Assembly: GCA_012960315.1 (NCBI GenBank)
Contig: DUBN01000054.1
Span: 1-64,000 of the forward strand
Length of the DNA: 64,000 nt
Direction of reading: 5' to 3'
Source: Acidimicrobiia bacterium
GTDB taxonomy: Bacteria; Actinomycetota; Acidimicrobiia; Acidimicrobiales; Poriferisodalaceae
This document shows positions 7,405 through 15,922 of the stretch, one piece after another. Position 1 is the first letter of the stretch, and every line of letters begins with the position of its first letter. Made by a program: the position numbers and the translations under genes. The notes under the pieces are model-generated. The model saw nothing but the letters and a program-made list of their open reading frames with translations. It searched no databases and was not told where the DNA came from.

Positions 7405-9315
7405 TCATCTTTCCCCAAGACCCACCCGGCGTTCTAGGCGCTGACTGTATTTGGAGATCGTGAAGTTAAAGAAGAAATAGATCATCGCTACGAGGAGAAT
7501 GCCCTCTCGTTTGACACCCATGAATTCGCTTTGAGCGGGAATGACCGAATTAGCAACTCTTAAGAAATCAAAGAGGCCAATGATCGCCAAAAGAGAGGTC
7601 TCTTTGAAAGTTGATATCACTTGACCTACAAGTTGTGGAATCGAAACCCTCAGGCCCTGTGGCAAGACAATGAAACCGGTTCGTTGAGCCGCCGTGAGGC
7701 CAAGAGCGTCGGCGGCCTCGTACTGGCCTTTGGTTACCGACTGCAATCCCCCTCTTACGTTCTCAGCCAGATACGCGGCAGAGAAGAGGGTGTACCCAGT
7801 CAGCACCGCTGCAAGTTCCGCTAGTTCCATCCCATCCGGCAAAAACAGCGGAACCATTACCGAGAAGAAAATCAGCACACTGATCAAAGGCACGCCACGG
7901 ATTATTTCGATGTAGCTCGTCGACAACATCCGGAAAATGGGGAATTTGGAAGTGCGACCTAAAGCCAGCAAAACGCCGAGAGGAAACGAAAGGAGGACGA
8001 CTATCACAGCGACAAAAAGGGTTAAACCCAAGCCGCCTAGAAACTCCGAGGACTGGATGTCAACCGTCGACGGAGTGTTCATCATGGTCGCCATGTAATG
8101 AACCAAAGCCATGGCAGACAACCAACCAAGGATCAACTGGCGACGCTTAGCGACCTCACCAATAAAGTTCGGTGCAAGTAGGGCCGCAAGGGCTACTAGC
8201 AGGAAGCTGATCCGGGCTTTTTGAAGCATCGGATACAAACCAAAGAACGCAGCAACCCAGTTAAAGACAGCAAACCCCAGTAGGCCAACCGCTGTAAGTC
8301 GTCCAGCTTCACCTAAATCAGAGCGAGTCAACGCCCATAGAAGCACTCCGCCCAACACTCCAAACGCCAGCCCCATAGGAAGGTCAGTTGATAGGACGTG
8401 GGCATAATCTAAAGCTGGGTCTCGTAGCACTACCCAGAACAACGCCATCGGGCTAATCAGCCAGAGAAAATTGCTTGAGCCTCTAACAATGCCCTGCCAC
8501 CGCGTGTCGCGAAAACTTCTACCAACAAAGTACAAACCGAACAGCAATAACCACATAACTGTCCAAGGCATCTTCGTCGAAAACGCAACCGTTCGTCCCG
8601 GCACGGCGATATATGTGCCGTCGGCGAAAGCGTAGTGACCATAGGGCACGAGCCACAGACTCAACACCAACAACCCGAGTCCTGAGAAAACAACGGTGGT
8701 TACGGCAACACTGTTGTTTCGACGATCCGGTTCGCTGCACCAAGCCCAAATAGCGGCGCCCAGTGTTATGAGAACAACGGCAGCAATCCACCAGCCCAGC
8801 CGGTCCGTCATAGCTGCCCAAACGGATTCACGCTGCAGCGATCCTTCAACAGTGCGGAGCACTTTCCCTTCGCTGTCGAGAATGACGCTCGGTTCTCGTA
8901 ACAAAACACAAAGAGCGAAAAGGCCACCAGAGCCCATCAGCCAGGTAGACATCCTTTTGACGGACACTCCGCCCCAATTAGCCCAGATGCCGGCGCTCAT
9001 ACCAGCCAAAGCCATCACGAAACCCACTGCTACCCAGACACGCACATATTGCGACTCCGGATAGGAGAGCGTCATTAAGGCTCGAAGGTTTGTGCGGACC
9101 GCGTCCCATTCGCGATTCTCACTGAAAGTGAAATTCAGAACGCCACGCAACATTAGGAGAGCGGCAAACACCCCTAGCAAAGTCAGAATAGCGTTGAACC
9201 AATTCGAAAAAAGGTTGGTTCGCAGCCATTGCCTCACGGAAAGATTGACGCCTTGTTGAGGTGGCCCCGTTTCGCCTATGCCTGCCTCAACGACGATGGG
9301 GTTCAGCTCCGGCAT
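7405..9315 (-). CDS. aapM: Amino-acid ABC transporter permease AapM, enlarged
   Basis: A 636-residue permease. The C-terminal 220 residues are the normal HisM/AapM transmembrane domain with the EAA loop (EAADALGLTAAQRTGFIVLPQGLR). The N-terminal 400 residues hold many extra hydrophobic segments, making the protein much longer than the roughly 380-400 residues of rhizobial AapM. The start is ATG 9315, one base after the stop of aapQ, so the two are translationally coupled; a longer frame from 9360 would overlap aapQ. The role of the extra membrane region is unknown. Confidence 0.85.
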   Translation of the reverse strand: MPELNPIVVEAGIGETGPPQQGVNLSVRQWLRTNLFSNWFNAILTLLGVFAALLMLRGVLNFTFSENREWDAVRTNLRALMTLSYPESQYVRVWVAVGFVMALAGMSAGIWANWGGVSVKRMSTWLMGSGGLFALCVLLREPSVILDSEGKVLRTVEGSLQRESVWAAMTDRLGWWIAAVVLITLGAAIWAWCSEPDRRNNSVAVTTVVFSGLGLLVLSLWLVPYGHYAFADGTYIAVPGRTVAFSTKMPWTVMWLLLFGLYFVGRSFRDTRWQGIVRGSSNFLWLISPMALFWVVLRDPALDYAHVLSTDLPMGLAFGVLGGVLLWALTRSDLGEAGRLTAVGLLGFAVFNWVAAFFGLYPMLQKARISFLLVALAALLAPNFIGEVAKRRQLILGWLSAMALVHYMATMMNTPSTVDIQSSEFLGGLGLTLFVAVIVVLLSFPLGVLLALGRTSKFPIFRMLSTSYIEIIRGVPLISVLIFFSVMVPLFLPDGMELAELAAVLTGYTLFSAAYLAENVRGGLQSVTKGQYEAADALGLTAAQRTGFIVLPQGLRVSIPQLVGQVISTFKETSLLAIIGLFDFLRVANSVIPAQSEFMGVKREGILLVAMIYFFFNFTISKYSQRLERRVGLGER

Positions 9316-9316
9316 A

Positions 9317-10843
9317 TCAGCGTTCCACGATTCGCATGCGAACATTAAAGAAGTTGACAATCACCGATATCGACAACGAACACGACAAGTAGAAAAACAT
9401 CCATATCGACACGACGGGGAGTGTCTTTCCAGTTTGGTTGTACACCGTTTGCCCAACCTGGACAATGTCGCTATAGCCGACCGCTATAGCGAGCGAAGTG
9501 TTCTTCGTGAGATTCAAATATTGATTGCCCAACGGCGGCAGCATCACCCGCGCTGCTTGGGGAATTATCACCCTGCGCAACGCTGTCGAGCGGCGAAGCC
9601 CCAATGCGGCTGCCGCTTCCGTTTGGCCTTTTGGAACAGCGAGTATTCCCCCTCTAACAATTTCCGCTATGAACGCCGCTGTGTAGAAGACAACGCCGAA
9701 AAAGACCGCTGCGAACCCAATGGAAAAATTAAGACCTGATGGGCCATAGTTGGGAAATTTTCCGCTTTGAACTATCTCCGGCAAAGCGACGTCTATCGGT
9801 CGACCGGTCCGGCCGTCACCAAATTTATTGCCGAGAACGTCAAAGAAATCACTGCCTGAATTGATCATCCAGCTGGACAAACCGGGCCACAGAACCAAGA
9901 AGAATAGAGCTCCTAAAAGTCCTCCTACCGCAGCAAAGATCATGCGGAAGTAGTCATCATCAGTCAGTCTCGCCAGGCCAGCTGGGGTACGTCTGCTATT
10001 TAGAAATGATCGAATCCAATACACGCTGACCGTTATTGAGAGTGCCGCAATCAACAACTGAAGAACATTTTCAGGCAGCGCCGAAATAGCTGACGCCGCT
10101 GCATCGAAGATATTGCCTACGAATCCAAAGATCGGGTGAATGAACCACCCCACGATCGCGAAGAACACCACTACGCCGAAGGCGCTTAAAAGCGGATACG
10201 TCTCGTCACCTGTGGCATCTTGTTGCGCGTTACGTCGCTTGCGCATGAAGTTGGCGAAGACCAAGCCGATAGCCAAAACGACCACCCACTGGTAAAAGCC
10301 GTCGGCTATGTGGACCCTTGGCATCGACAGGCCCTTGTTGGAAATATGAAACCAGCCGTTAATCGGCCCCACATCTGTGGTTACGCGATCCAAGCTCGCA
10401 AAAACAGCGCCGTAAAAGAGAATTTGAACTAGCAGCGGCACATTTCGAAGCGATTCAACGTAGACACTTCCCAATTTACGTAACAGCCAGTTATTGGAGA
10501 GTCGAGAGAGTCCAACTAACACACCGAAGAGGGTTGCGACCACAATCCCCGCAGCGGCCATACGAAGTGTGTTCACCATGCCGACCCACAGGGCCCGGCC
10601 CCCGGTGTCGGGATCCGTGTCAATCCCTGAAGAAAGGTCAATTCCCGGGTTTATAGACAGGAAGCCGTAATCGGTCGGGACATTCGATGCGGTTAAGTTG
10701 TCTCCTGCTTGCTCAGCAAGGAACCAAAGAGCGCCTAGGACCATGAGCAGGGCAATAACCTGCACAACCCACTTGACGACTGTCACATCTCGATACAACG
10801 GGGGTCGATCGTGATGGATCGATGGCGGTGGGCTATTTGCCAC
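9317..10843 (-). CDS. aapQ: Amino-acid ABC transporter permease AapQ
   Basis: A 508-residue inner-membrane permease. A first TM helix near 30-50 is followed by part of the permease domain with LRNVPLLVQILFYG, then a long insertion with several hydrophobic segments, and finally the EAA-loop helix region (EAAAALGLRRSTALRRVIIPQAARV). Split permease domains of this kind are typical of AapQ/NatG-type subunits, but rhizobial AapQ is about 400 residues. GTG 10843 is chosen because GAGAGGGAAG lies six to ten bases upstream; TTG 10861 would lie inside that ribosome-binding site. Confidence 0.87.
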   Translation of the reverse strand: MANSPPPSIHHDRPPLYRDVTVVKWVVQVIALLMVLGALWFLAEQAGDNLTASNVPTDYGFLSINPGIDLSSGIDTDPDTGGRALWVGMVNTLRMAAAGIVVATLFGVLVGLSRLSNNWLLRKLGSVYVESLRNVPLLVQILFYGAVFASLDRVTTDVGPINGWFHISNKGLSMPRVHIADGFYQWVVVLAIGLVFANFMRKRRNAQQDATGDETYPLLSAFGVVVFFAIVGWFIHPIFGFVGNIFDAAASAISALPENVLQLLIAALSITVSVYWIRSFLNSRRTPAGLARLTDDDYFRMIFAAVGGLLGALFFLVLWPGLSSWMINSGSDFFDVLGNKFGDGRTGRPIDVALPEIVQSGKFPNYGPSGLNFSIGFAAVFFGVVFYTAAFIAEIVRGGILAVPKGQTEAAAALGLRRSTALRRVIIPQAARVMLPPLGNQYLNLTKNTSLAIAVGYSDIVQVGQTVYNQTGKTLPVVSIWMFFYLSCSLSISVIVNFFNVRMRIVER

Positions 10844-10906
10844 TAAGTACTTCCCTCTCAAAGAAATATGGCAATTTGAAACTGAACGATGTTCAGCCTA
10901 GATGTG

Positions 10907-10948
10907 CTGAAAGGGCTGGAGGTCGATATGACCCCCAGCCCTTTTCAG
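10907..10948 (-). promoter_or_regulatory. Intercistronic hairpin between aapJ and aapQ
   Basis: CTGAAAGGGCTGG (10907-10919) pairs with CCAGCCCTTTTCAG (10935-10948) with one bulged base. Inside, GGTC (10921-10924) pairs with GACC (10930-10933), giving a nearly continuous stem. It lies after the binding-protein gene and before the permeases, and lacks a long T tract. Such hairpins often stabilise the upstream binding-protein message or partly terminate, so that binding protein exceeds permease. That role is inference. Confidence 0.55.
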
Positions 10949-10997
10949 AATCCCTGCACGGCAGCCTCAGGGGCCGCCTCACAGCAACAGTGCAATA

Positions 10998-12116
10998 TCA
11001 GCGCGCCGGTGGAGCGTATACGAGACCACCGTCGGTCCAGGCGGCGTTTGCCGACCCTTCGCGGCTCAACCCAACAGGGTTGAGGCTTCGGCTGTAAATC
11101 TCGTCGTAGTTACCAACCTGCTTGATGACCTGGTAGAAGGCATCAGATGAAAGACCCATCTCGGTCTGAAGTTCGCCTTCGCCGCCAAGGAGACGGATGG
11201 TCTCAGTGTCGCCATTGGCGAGCATGTCGTCGACGTTGCTTGAGTTCACGCCTTTTTCGTCAGCGATGATCGTTGCATAGACAGCCCAGTTGACTGCATC
11301 AGCGAACGCTGAGTCATTCTGACCATAAGTCGGGCCCAGAGGCTCCTTCGAGATTGGTGTCGCTGGGAAGATCACCCAGTTCTCACCGTCGGGCTGTTGC
11401 TTTGCCTTTCGGCCAACAAGACCCGAACCGTCAGTCGTGATGATGTCACATGCGCCTGAGATGAAGTTGTTGGTGACCGTGTCGAAGTCTTCGAAAGTTT
11501 GAAGTTCGATACTTACCCCAGCTTCAGATGCGGCATCAGCAATGTTCTTTTCGGTCGTGGTACCAGCGCTGGTACAGATAACTGAACCACCGACATCCGA
11601 TACCTGTGAAGAACCTGAGAACCCGTCGCTCGCGCGACCCATCAACTGCTGACCGTCGTAGTAAGTGGTCGGACCAAAGTCCATACCAACTGAGGAGTCA
11701 CGGCTCTGAGTCCAAGTGGTGTTACGCATCAAGAGGTCAACGTCGCCCGTTTGAACTGCTGTAAAACGCTCAGCAGCAGTCAGTGACACAAAGTTCACCT
11801 TGTTGGCGTCGCCAAGAATGGCTGCAGCGACAACGCGGCAATAGTCGGCGTCAAAGCCAGCCATGCTGCCATCAGCCTGCAGTTCGGAGAACGCCACGGC
11901 AGAGCCCGAGACACCACAGTTAAGAGTGCCACGATCAATGATTGTTTCCAAGAGGCTTCCGCCGCTAGCGGCAAGCGTTACCTCGGTCTCTTCAGCGGTG
12001 CCAGCATCCGAAGCGGTGCTGTCATCGCTACTTGAGTCACTTCCACCACAGGCCGAAGCGGCCAAGGTGATCGCGAATAACGTGGCAAGTAATCGCCACA
12101 TGGTCTTTTTCCGCAT
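10998..12116 (-). CDS. aapJ: Amino-acid ABC transporter substrate-binding lipoprotein
   Basis: A 372-residue lipoprotein: basic MRKK, hydrophobic helix, lipobox LAASAC with the lipidated Cys at 23, then an Asp/Ser-rich linker. The mature part is a family-3 binding protein (GTLNCGVSGS near 63-72, FDADYCRVVAAAILGD) and ends with NAAWTDGGLVYAPPAR, very like the C-terminus of AapJ. A GAGAGGGA Shine-Dalgarno supports ATG 12116. It captures amino acids outside the membrane for the AapQMP complex encoded downstream. Confidence 0.92.
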   Translation of the reverse strand: MRKKTMWRLLATLFAITLAASACGGSDSSSDDSTASDAGTAEETEVTLAASGGSLLETIIDRGTLNCGVSGSAVAFSELQADGSMAGFDADYCRVVAAAILGDANKVNFVSLTAAERFTAVQTGDVDLLMRNTTWTQSRDSSVGMDFGPTTYYDGQQLMGRASDGFSGSSQVSDVGGSVICTSAGTTTEKNIADAASEAGVSIELQTFEDFDTVTNNFISGACDIITTDGSGLVGRKAKQQPDGENWVIFPATPISKEPLGPTYGQNDSAFADAVNWAVYATIIADEKGVNSSNVDDMLANGDTETIRLLGGEGELQTEMGLSSDAFYQVIKQVGNYDEIYSRSLNPVGLSREGSANAAWTDGGLVYAPPAR

Positions 12117-12217
12117 CTGTTGAGTCCCTCTCTGTTGCGGTTGCCGGTCCCGCGACCAGCTTTCTGCTCGGTTGTAAGTGCGTGCACGGTATACGGTCAG
12201 CTAGGCAAATAGTCACC

Positions 12218-12237
12218 TTGTGATCGTTTCGTCACAA
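12218..12237. promoter_or_regulatory. TTGTGA-N8-TCACAA dyad upstream of aapJ and cysQ
   Basis: A perfect six-base inverted repeat in the 208-base divergent spacer. It resembles a CRP/GlxR box (TGTGA-N6-TCACA) but the spacer is eight bases, so the usual geometry is not met. It lies about 100 bases before each start codon. Confidence 0.4.
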
Positions 12238-12263
12238 TCCCCCTACCGGGCGCAAACACTATC

Positions 12264-12283
12264 GGCTAAACGGTTGTTTAGCC
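12264..12283. promoter_or_regulatory. GGCTAAAC-N4-GTTTAGCC dyad, probable operator
   Basis: A perfect eight-base inverted repeat around GGTT, 41 bases before the cysQ start codon. No T tract follows, so it looks like a repressor operator (TetR or GntR size) and not a terminator. The regulator is not encoded in the neighbourhood. Confidence 0.5.
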
Positions 12284-12324
12284 AAAGTGGATCTCGCCCA
12301 TGTCTAACGACAGATGGAGAAAGC

Positions 12325-13086
12325 ATGGCCAACCCTGAGGATCACGCGATCGCAGCCCGAATCGCGACCCAGGCCGGAGAGTTGCTCGTGGACCTCCGAG
12401 AAAGGTTATTCGCCCAAGGTGCAGATAGTTGGACCGTCAAAGACACCGGCGATTTGGAAGCTCATCGCTTCATTGACCGCGCTCTTCGAGATGAGTTTCC
12501 AAATGACGGAATTCTTTCCGAAGAGGGCAAAGACGACTTAACTCGGCTGGACAAAGAACGCGTTTGGATCGTCGACCCTCTTGACGGAACCCGAGAGTTC
12601 GGTGAGCCCGGCCGATCGGACTGGGCCGTACACATCGCGTTAGCTGAAAACGGCGTACCCACAGCGGGAGCGGTCGCACTTCCCGCAGTTGGTACGACTC
12701 TCAGCACGGACCCTCCTCCCCAACTAACGCCGCCTCATGGTGGAAAGCCCAGAATGGTCGTTAGCCGTTCTCGTCCTCCAGCGGCCGCGATGATCGTGGC
12801 CGAAGCCATCGGAGCCGAACTCCTAGCTCTCGGCTCTGCTGGCGCAAAAGCTATGGCGGTAGTCCTCGGTCACGCAGACATTTACGCGCACAGCGGAGGG
12901 CAATACGAGTGGGATAATTGCGCCCCCGCAGCAGTTGCGCTGGCGGCAGGACTTCACGCGAGCCGTTGCGACGGCTCACCTCTCGACTACAACTACGAGG
13001 ATCCGTGGCTTCCAGACTTAGTGATATGTCGACCCGAATTTGCCGATGATGCGCTCGCCGCGCTACGTCGCGCCATCGAAGGCTGA
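12325..13086 (+). CDS. cysQ: 3'(2'),5'-bisphosphate nucleotidase CysQ (IMPase family)
   Basis: A 253-residue Mg-dependent phosphatase. The metal-binding motifs are SEEGKDD (65-71), WIVDPLDGTREF (81-92) and EWDNCAPAAVALAAG, which gives the third Asp. The family removes 3'-phosphate from PAP formed in sulfate assimilation; some actinobacterial members also hydrolyse inositol phosphates. The start is ATG 12325, preceded by GGAGAAAGC; a frame open from 12220 adds 35 residues unlike the family. It lies 13 bases before an enoyl-CoA hydratase gene. Confidence 0.85.
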   Translation: MANPEDHAIAARIATQAGELLVDLRERLFAQGADSWTVKDTGDLEAHRFIDRALRDEFPNDGILSEEGKDDLTRLDKERVWIVDPLDGTREFGEPGRSDWAVHIALAENGVPTAGAVALPAVGTTLSTDPPPQLTPPHGGKPRMVVSRSRPPAAAMIVAEAIGAELLALGSAGAKAMAVVLGHADIYAHSGGQYEWDNCAPAAVALAAGLHASRCDGSPLDYNYEDPWLPDLVICRPEFADDALAALRRAIEG

Positions 13087-13099
13087 CTTAGGGAAACTC

Positions 13100-13924
13100 A
13101 TGGAACTAAAAGCAACGCTGTTCGAAGTCAAAGGCTCGGTCGCAACGGTGACATTGTGTCGTCCCCACCGCCACAACGCATGGACGGGTCGGATGCACAC
13201 CGAACTCCGGCACCTCCTTGAACAGGCAGAAATCGACCCCCAAGTCCGAACGGTAGTCATCACAGGAATGGGAGAGGACTTCTGCGTTGGAGCTGATAGC
13301 CAGGCACTCGAAGGCCACATCGAAAAGGGAGGGTACGACTCTGGCACGGGTCCCGAGCTAGCCAATCCTGGATATGGCGTGGCACCTCAATTCGATCAAA
13401 ATTTTGCGTTCATGTTCGGTTTAAACGTGACCACCATTGCAGCCGTTAACGGCCCCGCGGCGGGAGTTGGTTTCGTCCTTGCGTGCTATTGCGATCTGAG
13501 GTTCGCTGCAAATGACGCCAAACTAACCACGGCCCACGGACCGCTCGGCCTACCGGCTGAATTTGGTCTTTCTTGGCTACTACCCAGGCTGATCGGCCTA
13601 ACCCGAGCTAACGACCTTTTACTCTCCAGCAGAATTTTATTGGCCCACGAAACCGATGGCTGGGGTCTCTTCAACGGCCTTCTTGAACGCGAAGACTTGC
13701 TACCCAAAGTCCATGACTACGCCCAGAACCTTGCCTCTCGTGTCGCTCCATCTGCACAACGAATGACGAAGCGACAAATCTATTTGGATCAACACCGAGA
13801 CGTGGGTAGCGCTATATCTGATTCTGAAGACTTACTAGAAACCGCCATGACAGACCCCGACTATCGAGAAGGAGTGAGGGCGCTAATGGAGAAGCGCGCC
13901 CCGAGGTGGGATGAAAGCGATTAG
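13100..13924 (+). CDS. Enoyl-CoA hydratase/isomerase family protein
   Basis: A 274-residue crotonase-fold protein. The CoA and oxyanion-hole segments are EDFCVGADSQALEG and NGPAAGVGFVLACYCDLRFA; the second half has LGLPAEFGLSWLLPRLIG and the C-terminal helix typical of the family. It adds water to, or isomerises, an unsaturated acyl-CoA; the substrate is not evident. It follows cysQ by 13 bases; the start is ATG 13100 after TTAGGGAAA, within the likely cysQ transcript. Confidence 0.87.
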   Translation: MELKATLFEVKGSVATVTLCRPHRHNAWTGRMHTELRHLLEQAEIDPQVRTVVITGMGEDFCVGADSQALEGHIEKGGYDSGTGPELANPGYGVAPQFDQNFAFMFGLNVTTIAAVNGPAAGVGFVLACYCDLRFAANDAKLTTAHGPLGLPAEFGLSWLLPRLIGLTRANDLLLSSRILLAHETDGWGLFNGLLEREDLLPKVHDYAQNLASRVAPSAQRMTKRQIYLDQHRDVGSAISDSEDLLETAMTDPDYREGVRALMEKRAPRWDESD

Positions 13925-13960
13925 GTGTTGCCTGTGACGTTCCACTCGTACCGTAGCGAC

Positions 13961-15712
13961 CTAGACCTCAAGCACCGTCACAACACCAGTATCGCCATCC
14001 ACTCGAACCCTCGCCCCGTCGGGTATGCGTTTAGTTGCATCCGTGGCTGATACCACGCACGGAATACCCAGCTCTCGACTCACGATGATTGCGTGACTCA
14101 AAGCGGCCCCTACGTCAACCACAACCCCTGCCGCGGGCACAAATAAAGGCGTCCACGACGGGTCGGTAAGGGGAACGACCAGAACATCTCCAGGCTCCAA
14201 AGCGGTCGGATCATGACTATCTAGAATTACGCGGGCTCGACCCTCCGACACCCCGGGGCACCCGGGCATACCTTGGATCGAATCGCCGTTGCCGACTGGT
14301 TCGACGGTTACGGCATCACGTCGAGTCCATGACGAAAGTGGTTCGGCTTCTCCGACGATCACGAAAGGTTCTTGTCGACTGCTTGCGGTGTCGAAAACTT
14401 CTTGGCGGCGTTCAATGATGTCCCGCCACCCCTCAGCATTGTCGATGGCTTGACGTTGTTCTGAGAAACGAAGCATCCCGAAACTGGTCACCTCGGGGAA
14501 TACGCCTCTTTCAACCATCCGCCGGCCGAATTCGCGAGCTGCCATCCGTCCTTCTTGAATAAATTTCACACAGTTTGTCTTGGTGCGTTCTCTACCTGGC
14601 ATCAGCACCGATGCTCCGTGCGCTCCAGCCAAGAATTGGCCCTGGGCCTCCGGGTCACCTTCAAGCATGGCGCTTATCTCACCAATGAGACGTTCGCGTT
14701 CTGCTGCGAGATCCGCCTGGTGGCCCTTCGGCGCCGCCGATCCTGGGGATACCCGCATGCGATCGATGGCGGCCAAAGCCAGATCAGGGTCTGTTTCCCA
14801 AGTTGGGCACGACATTTCCCACTCATTAGGCCCCCGCGACCCGTAGGAACGCAGGAATAGGTCAAAAGCGTCCACAAATCGCGCGCATTCGGGTTCCTCC
14901 GTTGCTCGCAGGCGAGCGTCTAAACCGCCGATGCCTGCATCGAAGACCACTGACACACTGTTCGAAGACGCCGCCAATCGACCCAAGTCCCACATCGCCA
15001 TCGAAGGAGCCGCCGACTCCACGTCCCCTAGGCCCGCCATGATCTTCATCGCATCAGTCGGACGCCCCACGGCCTCACACACCGCCGACACGATACCCAA
15101 TGGAACAGTGGTCAAAAAGCTGACGAATATGTGTTGAGCGAATAGCTCTCGGAATCCGTCACGAAAGAAATTTTCGATCCAATCAACAAGTTCGTGGTCT
15201 CCCAACGACGCAAAGTCAGGGCGATTATCGCGCAGCAAGTTGACTTGCTGCTCCTGTGCCAAGACTTCCGGAAGGTCAGGAGTTGTAAGAGCCCACCCAA
15301 AAACCTCAGCTATGCGAGCTTCAGCCTCAGGGCTGGGGTCGTCAGGGTGTTGTTCATAGGGAGGGATTCCAGGCTGCACACCAAAGAACGCGTCGTCAAT
15401 ATCTTGTGCAGAAAGCCCAGGTGCTCGCTCGCCGAAAATCCGCATCAAAGAAGCATTCAGGTAGGTGTAGCCTCCAAAAACTCCCAAGAACACAGGGTTG
15501 TCAGGGTCGAATTCGCTCTCTTCGAACGCGCCAATTCTGATGTAGGCATCGCGAAAACCCAGTTCGCTCATTTGAATTCCATCATCATTTTGGAACGCGA
15601 AATCAAAGGTTGACAAGGCGACTGGGTCGGGGAAGACCTCCCCAACATTCGCTCGCGTCCAAATTGGGTAACGATCCGACGTATTCGTTCCGACGAAGTA
15701 CTCCTCGGCCAT
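13961..15712 (-). CDS. Stand-alone PEP-utilising swivelling-domain protein
   Basis: A 583-residue protein. The last 90 residues are a phosphohistidine swivelling domain: MPGCPGVSEGRARVI, PLTDPSWTPLFVPAAGVV, and the catalytic His in GAALSHAIIVSRELGIP. The first 480 residues are largely helical and have no ATP-grasp Walker-like motif, unlike PEP synthase or rifampicin phosphotransferase. It resembles the middle plus swivelling parts of such enzymes with the ATP-grasp domain missing. A strong Shine-Dalgarno (AGGAGGGG) precedes ATG 15712. No ATP-grasp partner lies nearby. Function unknown. Confidence 0.75.
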   Translation of the reverse strand: MAEEYFVGTNTSDRYPIWTRANVGEVFPDPVALSTFDFAFQNDDGIQMSELGFRDAYIRIGAFEESEFDPDNPVFLGVFGGYTYLNASLMRIFGERAPGLSAQDIDDAFFGVQPGIPPYEQHPDDPSPEAEARIAEVFGWALTTPDLPEVLAQEQQVNLLRDNRPDFASLGDHELVDWIENFFRDGFRELFAQHIFVSFLTTVPLGIVSAVCEAVGRPTDAMKIMAGLGDVESAAPSMAMWDLGRLAASSNSVSVVFDAGIGGLDARLRATEEPECARFVDAFDLFLRSYGSRGPNEWEMSCPTWETDPDLALAAIDRMRVSPGSAAPKGHQADLAAERERLIGEISAMLEGDPEAQGQFLAGAHGASVLMPGRERTKTNCVKFIQEGRMAAREFGRRMVERGVFPEVTSFGMLRFSEQRQAIDNAEGWRDIIERRQEVFDTASSRQEPFVIVGEAEPLSSWTRRDAVTVEPVGNGDSIQGMPGCPGVSEGRARVILDSHDPTALEPGDVLVVPLTDPSWTPLFVPAAGVVVDVGAALSHAIIVSRELGIPCVVSATDATKRIPDGARVRVDGDTGVVTVLEV

Positions 15713-15922
15713 GACTTGCCCCTCCTAGTAAAGCGAACCAGCGTTTGGCCGATGGACCGGGTGACTACCTCCCCCTCTTGGCAGCCACCCGGCCAAATCA
15801 AGGCCTCTCACGCCAATCCCCCGGCAGAATTCAAACAATACGATTCGAGATACGAACGCACCACGACTGCCCGGCACTATAGGCATCGCTACCCCTAGTT
15901 ATGCAAACGATCAGTAAGGAAA

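Noticed and set aside
15194-15613. A 139-codon open frame on the plus strand
   Set aside because: Antisense to the PEP-utilising protein, which has a strong Shine-Dalgarno and family motifs; the translation has no recognisable features.
15713-15922. A 60-codon ORF (15716-15898) in a divergent spacer
   Set aside because: It overlaps the Shine-Dalgarno of the PEP-utilising gene and its translation looks random; the spacer more likely holds promoters I cannot define.
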